A DNA stretch of 8,433 bases from Burkholderia sp. (GTDB lineage Bacteria > Pseudomonadota > Gammaproteobacteria > Burkholderiales > Burkholderiaceae): positions 1 to 8,433 of the forward strand of contig NZ_JAHACR010000183.1 in the NCBI RefSeq assembly GCF_018375725.1. The letters run 5' to 3'. The first letter of the stretch is position 1. Each line of letters begins with the position of its first letter. Below are positions 5,683 through 8,433 of this stretch, one piece after another. A program made the translations under genes and the position numbers. The notes below the pieces were generated by a model that saw only the letters and a list, made by a program, of their open reading frames with translations, searched no databases and had not been told where the DNA came from.

Positions 5683-7908
5683 TCAGGCGTTCAGGTATTC
5701 GTGCACGGCCGCATAGCCGCGCCCGTAGCCGCGCGTCTTCTGCGGCACGCCGTTGAAGATGCCGCCTTGCAGGTCGACGCCCGCGGTGCGCAACCGCTTG
5801 ATCGCATCGGCGATCTCGCCTTCGGTGTGCATGCCCGAGCGCAGCACGAGGAAGGTCGAGCCGGCCATGCGGCCGAAGATCGTCGCATCGGTGACGGCGA
5901 GTACCGGCGGCGAATCGACCAGCACCACGTCGTAGCGTTTGCCAAGGCCTTCGAGATACTGCGGCAGGCGCGCCGACATCAGCAGTTCGGACGGATTCGG
6001 CGGCCGCGTGCCGGCCGGAATGAACGACAGGCCCGGCACCGGCGTCTCGCGGATCGCATCCGCGAGCGCCGATTGATCGCTCAGCAGTTCAGACAGGCCC
6101 GGCGCCGGCGCGAGGCCGAAATAGCGGTCGAGCACACCGCGACGCATATCGGCGTCGATCAGCAGCACCTTTTTCCCGGAATGCGCGAGCAGCACCGCGA
6201 GATTGACCGCCAGGAAGCTCTTGCCGATGCCGGGTGTCGGGCCGGTCAGCACGATCACGCGGTTCTTCGCATCCATCAGCGCGAACTGCATCGCGGTGCG
6301 CAGGCTGCGCAGACTCTCGACGCTCAGATCCTTCGGACGCAGGCTCGCAAGAATCGGCCGCGTGCGGGCGCCGCCCTTTTCTGCCGCCGCATCGAGCCGC
6401 GCCTGCTCGGCGCTTTCCGGCACGAGCCCGTACAGCGGCAGGTTGAACGTGCGCTCGACCCGTTCGGGATCCTCGATGCCCTGAAGCAGGTTGCGGCGCA
6501 GGAACACGACACCCGTGCCGAGAATCAGCCCGAGAAACACCGCGGCCGACAGGATCAGCATTTTCTTCGGCTTGACCTGCACGCCCGGACGCAATGCCGA
6601 ATCGACCAGATGGATGTTGCCGCCCGTGCCGGCCTTCTGCACCGACAGCTCCTGCACGCGGTTGAGCAGCAGCACGTAGATGTCCTCGGCGACCTTCGCA
6701 TCGCGCTGCAGCTGCACGGACTTCACTTCGGTCGACGGCAGGCTGCGGAAGCGGTTGCTGAACTTGTCCTTCTCCGCCTGCAGCTGCGCGAGCTGTTGTT
6801 TGGCGGCAATCACGAGCGGATGCGCATCCGTGAAGCGCTGCGCGAGCGACGCGAGTTGCAGGCGCTGGGCGGCGATCTGCTGTTCGTATTGCACGCTGCC
6901 GCCGAGATAGACCTTCGCCTCGTCGCTCGCGTTGATCGATCCCGATGTGCGCTGATAATCGGTGAGCACCGCCTCGGCCCGCTCGAGATCGGATTTCAGG
7001 CGCGGCTCCTCGCCCTTCAGGAAATCGAGCATCTTGGTCGCCTCGGCCTGCTTCGCGATCACGTGCTGATTCAGGTACGAGTGCGCGAGCGCGTTTGCGA
7101 TCTGCGCGGTCTGCTCCGGATCCTTGCCCTCGAGCGAGATCTGGATCACGCCCGTCTGCTTGCCCTGCTCGCCGACCTGGATACCCGACTGGAACGCGGT
7201 GATCGCATCGAGATCGTTCTGCCGGATCACCGTGAACTGCGTGCCCGGCCGCGCGACCAGCTTCGACACCGTGAGCGTCACGCCGCCGCCCTGCTCCGTT
7301 TCGCCGACGCGGCCGGCGAGCAGCTGGCCGCCGGCCGCGTCGAGCAGCCGGTAACTGCCGTTCGGGCCGGCGATCAGCGTCAGCTTCTTGCCTTCCAGCG
7401 CGGGCGTCACGCTGATCGCGTCGATGTCCGCGATCTCGCCGCCCCACGCGTACGACGACAGCCCGAGCCACGGCTTCGCCGGGCGGCCCGGCGTGGCCAG
7501 CCGCGCGGCGAGGCTGCCGAGCACGGGAATCGTCTTCGGCGTGATCGAGAAATTCAGCTTGAACTGCTCGACGACCGGCGTGACGACGCCGCGGCTCTTG
7601 ATGATCTCCATTTCCGAATCGGTCGGCGGGGTCTGCGGGCCGCTGTTGATCATCGCGCCCGTTTGCGTCTGCGTCAGCGCCTGCGTCGTGTTGTCGTTGC
7701 CTTCGACCCGCACGTGCACGTCGGCCGAGTACACCGGTTTCGCGACATAGCAGTACACGCCGGCCAGGGCGATGACCATCGCCGCGATGCCGAGCAGCAG
7801 CCAGATGTCGTCGAGGATCACCTGGAGCAGCTGACCGAGCACGACATCTTCTTCCTCGGTCTTCGCGGCCATGTCCGCAAAGGGATGTTTCGCTTGCGTA
7901 TTCACCAT
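5683..7908 (-). CDS. bceF: Polysaccharide co-polymerase / bacterial tyrosine autokinase (BceF, Wzc type)
   Basis: This 741-residue inner-membrane protein joins a Wzz-like chain-length domain to a cytoplasmic BY-kinase. It is expected to control polymerisation and export with BceE by cycles of Tyr autophosphorylation. A first membrane helix lies at about residues 36-56, then a large periplasmic Wzz region with coiled-coil-like Gln/Ala-rich stretches. A GNVR-like segment and Lys-Pro-Lys-Lys precede the second helix at about 450-470. The kinase shows Walker A GPTPGIGKS (556-564), Walker A' VLLIDADMR (581-589) and Walker B VVLVDSPP (661-668). The C-terminal Tyr cluster is Y728, Y732 and Y738. ATG at 7908 is preferred over an in-frame TTG five codons upstream (7923) because GGGAA lies just before the ATG and the TTG has no ribosome site. 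Length and architecture match Wzc and Ptk proteins, so function is very likely; bceF is assigned from gene order. Confidence 0.93.
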   Translation of the reverse strand: MVNTQAKHPFADMAAKTEEEDVVLGQLLQVILDDIWLLLGIAAMVIALAGVYCYVAKPVYSADVHVRVEGNDNTTQALTQTQTGAMINSGPQTPPTDSEMEIIKSRGVVTPVVEQFKLNFSITPKTIPVLGSLAARLATPGRPAKPWLGLSSYAWGGEIADIDAISVTPALEGKKLTLIAGPNGSYRLLDAAGGQLLAGRVGETEQGGGVTLTVSKLVARPGTQFTVIRQNDLDAITAFQSGIQVGEQGKQTGVIQISLEGKDPEQTAQIANALAHSYLNQHVIAKQAEATKMLDFLKGEEPRLKSDLERAEAVLTDYQRTSGSINASDEAKVYLGGSVQYEQQIAAQRLQLASLAQRFTDAHPLVIAAKQQLAQLQAEKDKFSNRFRSLPSTEVKSVQLQRDAKVAEDIYVLLLNRVQELSVQKAGTGGNIHLVDSALRPGVQVKPKKMLILSAAVFLGLILGTGVVFLRRNLLQGIEDPERVERTFNLPLYGLVPESAEQARLDAAAEKGGARTRPILASLRPKDLSVESLRSLRTAMQFALMDAKNRVIVLTGPTPGIGKSFLAVNLAVLLAHSGKKVLLIDADMRRGVLDRYFGLAPAPGLSELLSDQSALADAIRETPVPGLSFIPAGTRPPNPSELLMSARLPQYLEGLGKRYDVVLVDSPPVLAVTDATIFGRMAGSTFLVLRSGMHTEGEIADAIKRLRTAGVDLQGGIFNGVPQKTRGYGRGYAAVHEYLNA

Positions 7909-7927
7909 ACGTTCCCGCTTCAATTGG

Positions 7928-7952
7928 GCCGGGGCATGCGCGTCGCCCCGGC
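7928..7952 (-). promoter_or_regulatory. Perfect 8-bp hairpin between bceE and bceF
   Basis: In the mRNA sense, GCCGGGGC (7952-7945) pairs perfectly with GCCCCGGC (7935-7928) around a 9-base loop. No U-run follows, so it does not look like a rho-independent terminator. Its 3' arm ends 19 bases before the bceF ATG, just upstream of the putative Shine-Dalgarno. It could act as a 3' stabiliser or processing barrier for the bceE end, or tune bceF expression. The function is inference; at this G+C content a chance stem is possible, although all eight pairs are GC. Confidence 0.45.
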
Positions 7953-7974
7953 GGTTAAGCTGCGCCGCGATCCG

Positions 7975-8433
7975 TCAACGCGTGATCTGCCGCATGTAGA
8001 AGATCGTCTGGATCGTCGGCAGCACTTGCTGCAGCACGCGGTTGAACTGCACCGAGCCCGCCGTGCTCACGTAGACGACGTCGAGCGGCTGAAGCTGGAA
8101 GCGGCTCGACAGCATCAGCGCGTCGGGCTGCGTCATGTCGAGGCGGAACACTTCCGGCCGGGTCGGGTTGTCGCGCATCCCGCGCATCACGTAGATCCTG
8201 CGCGGGTTCGCATCGGTATCGAGAATGACGCCGCCGGACGTCAGCGCGTCCGCGATCGTCAGCTTGCCCTTCATCATCGGAACCGCCACCGGCGTCTTCA
8301 CTTCGCCCATGATGTACACGCGGCTGTCGCTGCGGTCCGGCACGTTGACGATGTCGCCCGGCTGCAGCATCACGTTCTGCGCAATCTCGCCGCGATCGAG
8401 CATGCCGTTCGCGTCGAGCGTGTAGAGCGTGCC
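7975..8433 (-). CDS. bceE: Outer-membrane polysaccharide export protein, Wza/BceE type (5' end outside window)
   Basis: This is the C-terminal 152 residues of an outer-membrane auxiliary (OPX/Wza) lipoprotein, which forms the outer-membrane channel for exopolysaccharide export. The frame is open to the window edge; the in-frame ATG at 8403 lies inside the domain and is not the start. Visible are a Leu-Gln-Pro-Gly-Asp-Ile-Val stretch and then RVYIMGEVKTPVAV, the typical beta-strand pattern of an SLBB repeat. A second Leu-Gln-Pro-Leu-Asp-Val-Val-Tyr-Val strand follows. The last 35 or so residues (Phe-Asn-Arg-Val-Leu-Gln-Gln-Val-Leu onwards) look like the amphipathic C-terminal helix that forms the outer-membrane pore in Wza. 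The stop is TGA at 7977-7975. It lies 66 bases upstream of the co-polymerase/kinase gene, its usual functional partner. The family call is firm. The symbol bceE follows from gene order. The signal peptide and lipobox Cys would be outside the window. Confidence 0.88.
   Translation of the reverse strand, partial: GTLYTLDANGMLDRGEIAQNVMLQPGDIVNVPDRSDSRVYIMGEVKTPVAVPMMKGKLTIADALTSGGVILDTDANPRRIYVMRGMRDNPTRPEVFRLDMTQPDALMLSSRFQLQPLDVVYVSTAGSVQFNRVLQQVLPTIQTIFYMRQITR

Noticed and set aside
1..8433. Search for insertion sequences, tRNA or rRNA genes, CRISPR arrays and phage-like genes
   Set aside because: None seen. The window is almost fully coding on one strand with uniform base composition, so there is no sign of recent insertion.

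Overview
The window is about two thirds G+C. Its strongly biased third codon positions and gene order point to a Burkholderia-type betaproteobacterium, most plausibly Burkholderia cepacia complex or a close relative. All genes lie on the minus strand and read from the right end of the window to the left. I recognise the 3' part of the bce-I exopolysaccharide (cepacian) operon: the end of bceE, then bceF, bceG, bceH, bceI, bceJ and bceK. Gene identity rests on protein family, gene order and recall of the published cepacian operon, not on a database search.

Layout, in transcription order. From 8433 to 7975 is the C-terminal third or so of an outer-membrane polysaccharide export protein (Wza/BceE type), cut by the window edge. 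After a 66-base gap holding a perfect 8-bp hairpin comes the co-polymerase/tyrosine autokinase BceF (7908-5683). It is followed by a GT2 glycosyltransferase (BceG, 5657-4698), a GT4-like glycosyltransferase (BceH, 4654-3518), a multi-spanning membrane protein that is probably the Wzy polymerase (BceI, 3515-2028), a GT4 glycosyltransferase (BceJ, 2031-847) and a second GT4 glycosyltransferase (BceK, 850-8). BceK stops early at 280 residues.

How the genes work together: this is a Wzx/Wzy-dependent pathway. BceG, BceH, BceJ and BceK would add sugars to a lipid-linked repeat unit on the cytoplasmic face. BceI would polymerise flipped units in the periplasm. BceF would control chain length and export through Tyr phosphorylation cycles, and BceE would form the outer-membrane channel. 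Priming transferase, flippase, phosphatase and nucleotide-sugar genes are not in the window.

The genes are packed tightly: gaps are 66, 25, 43 and 2 bases, followed by two 4-base stop/start overlaps (TTGA and GTGA). No internal promoter or rho-independent terminator is visible, so they are probably co-transcribed. Three of the six start codons in view are not ATG. The most notable anomaly is the TAA at 10-8 in bceK, exactly where GT4 enzymes usually have Tyr in a Leu-Tyr-Arg-Ala context. It removes the catalytic C-terminal part and may mark a disabled gene. Nothing in the window looks like a new system; it is a known operon with some unusual details.
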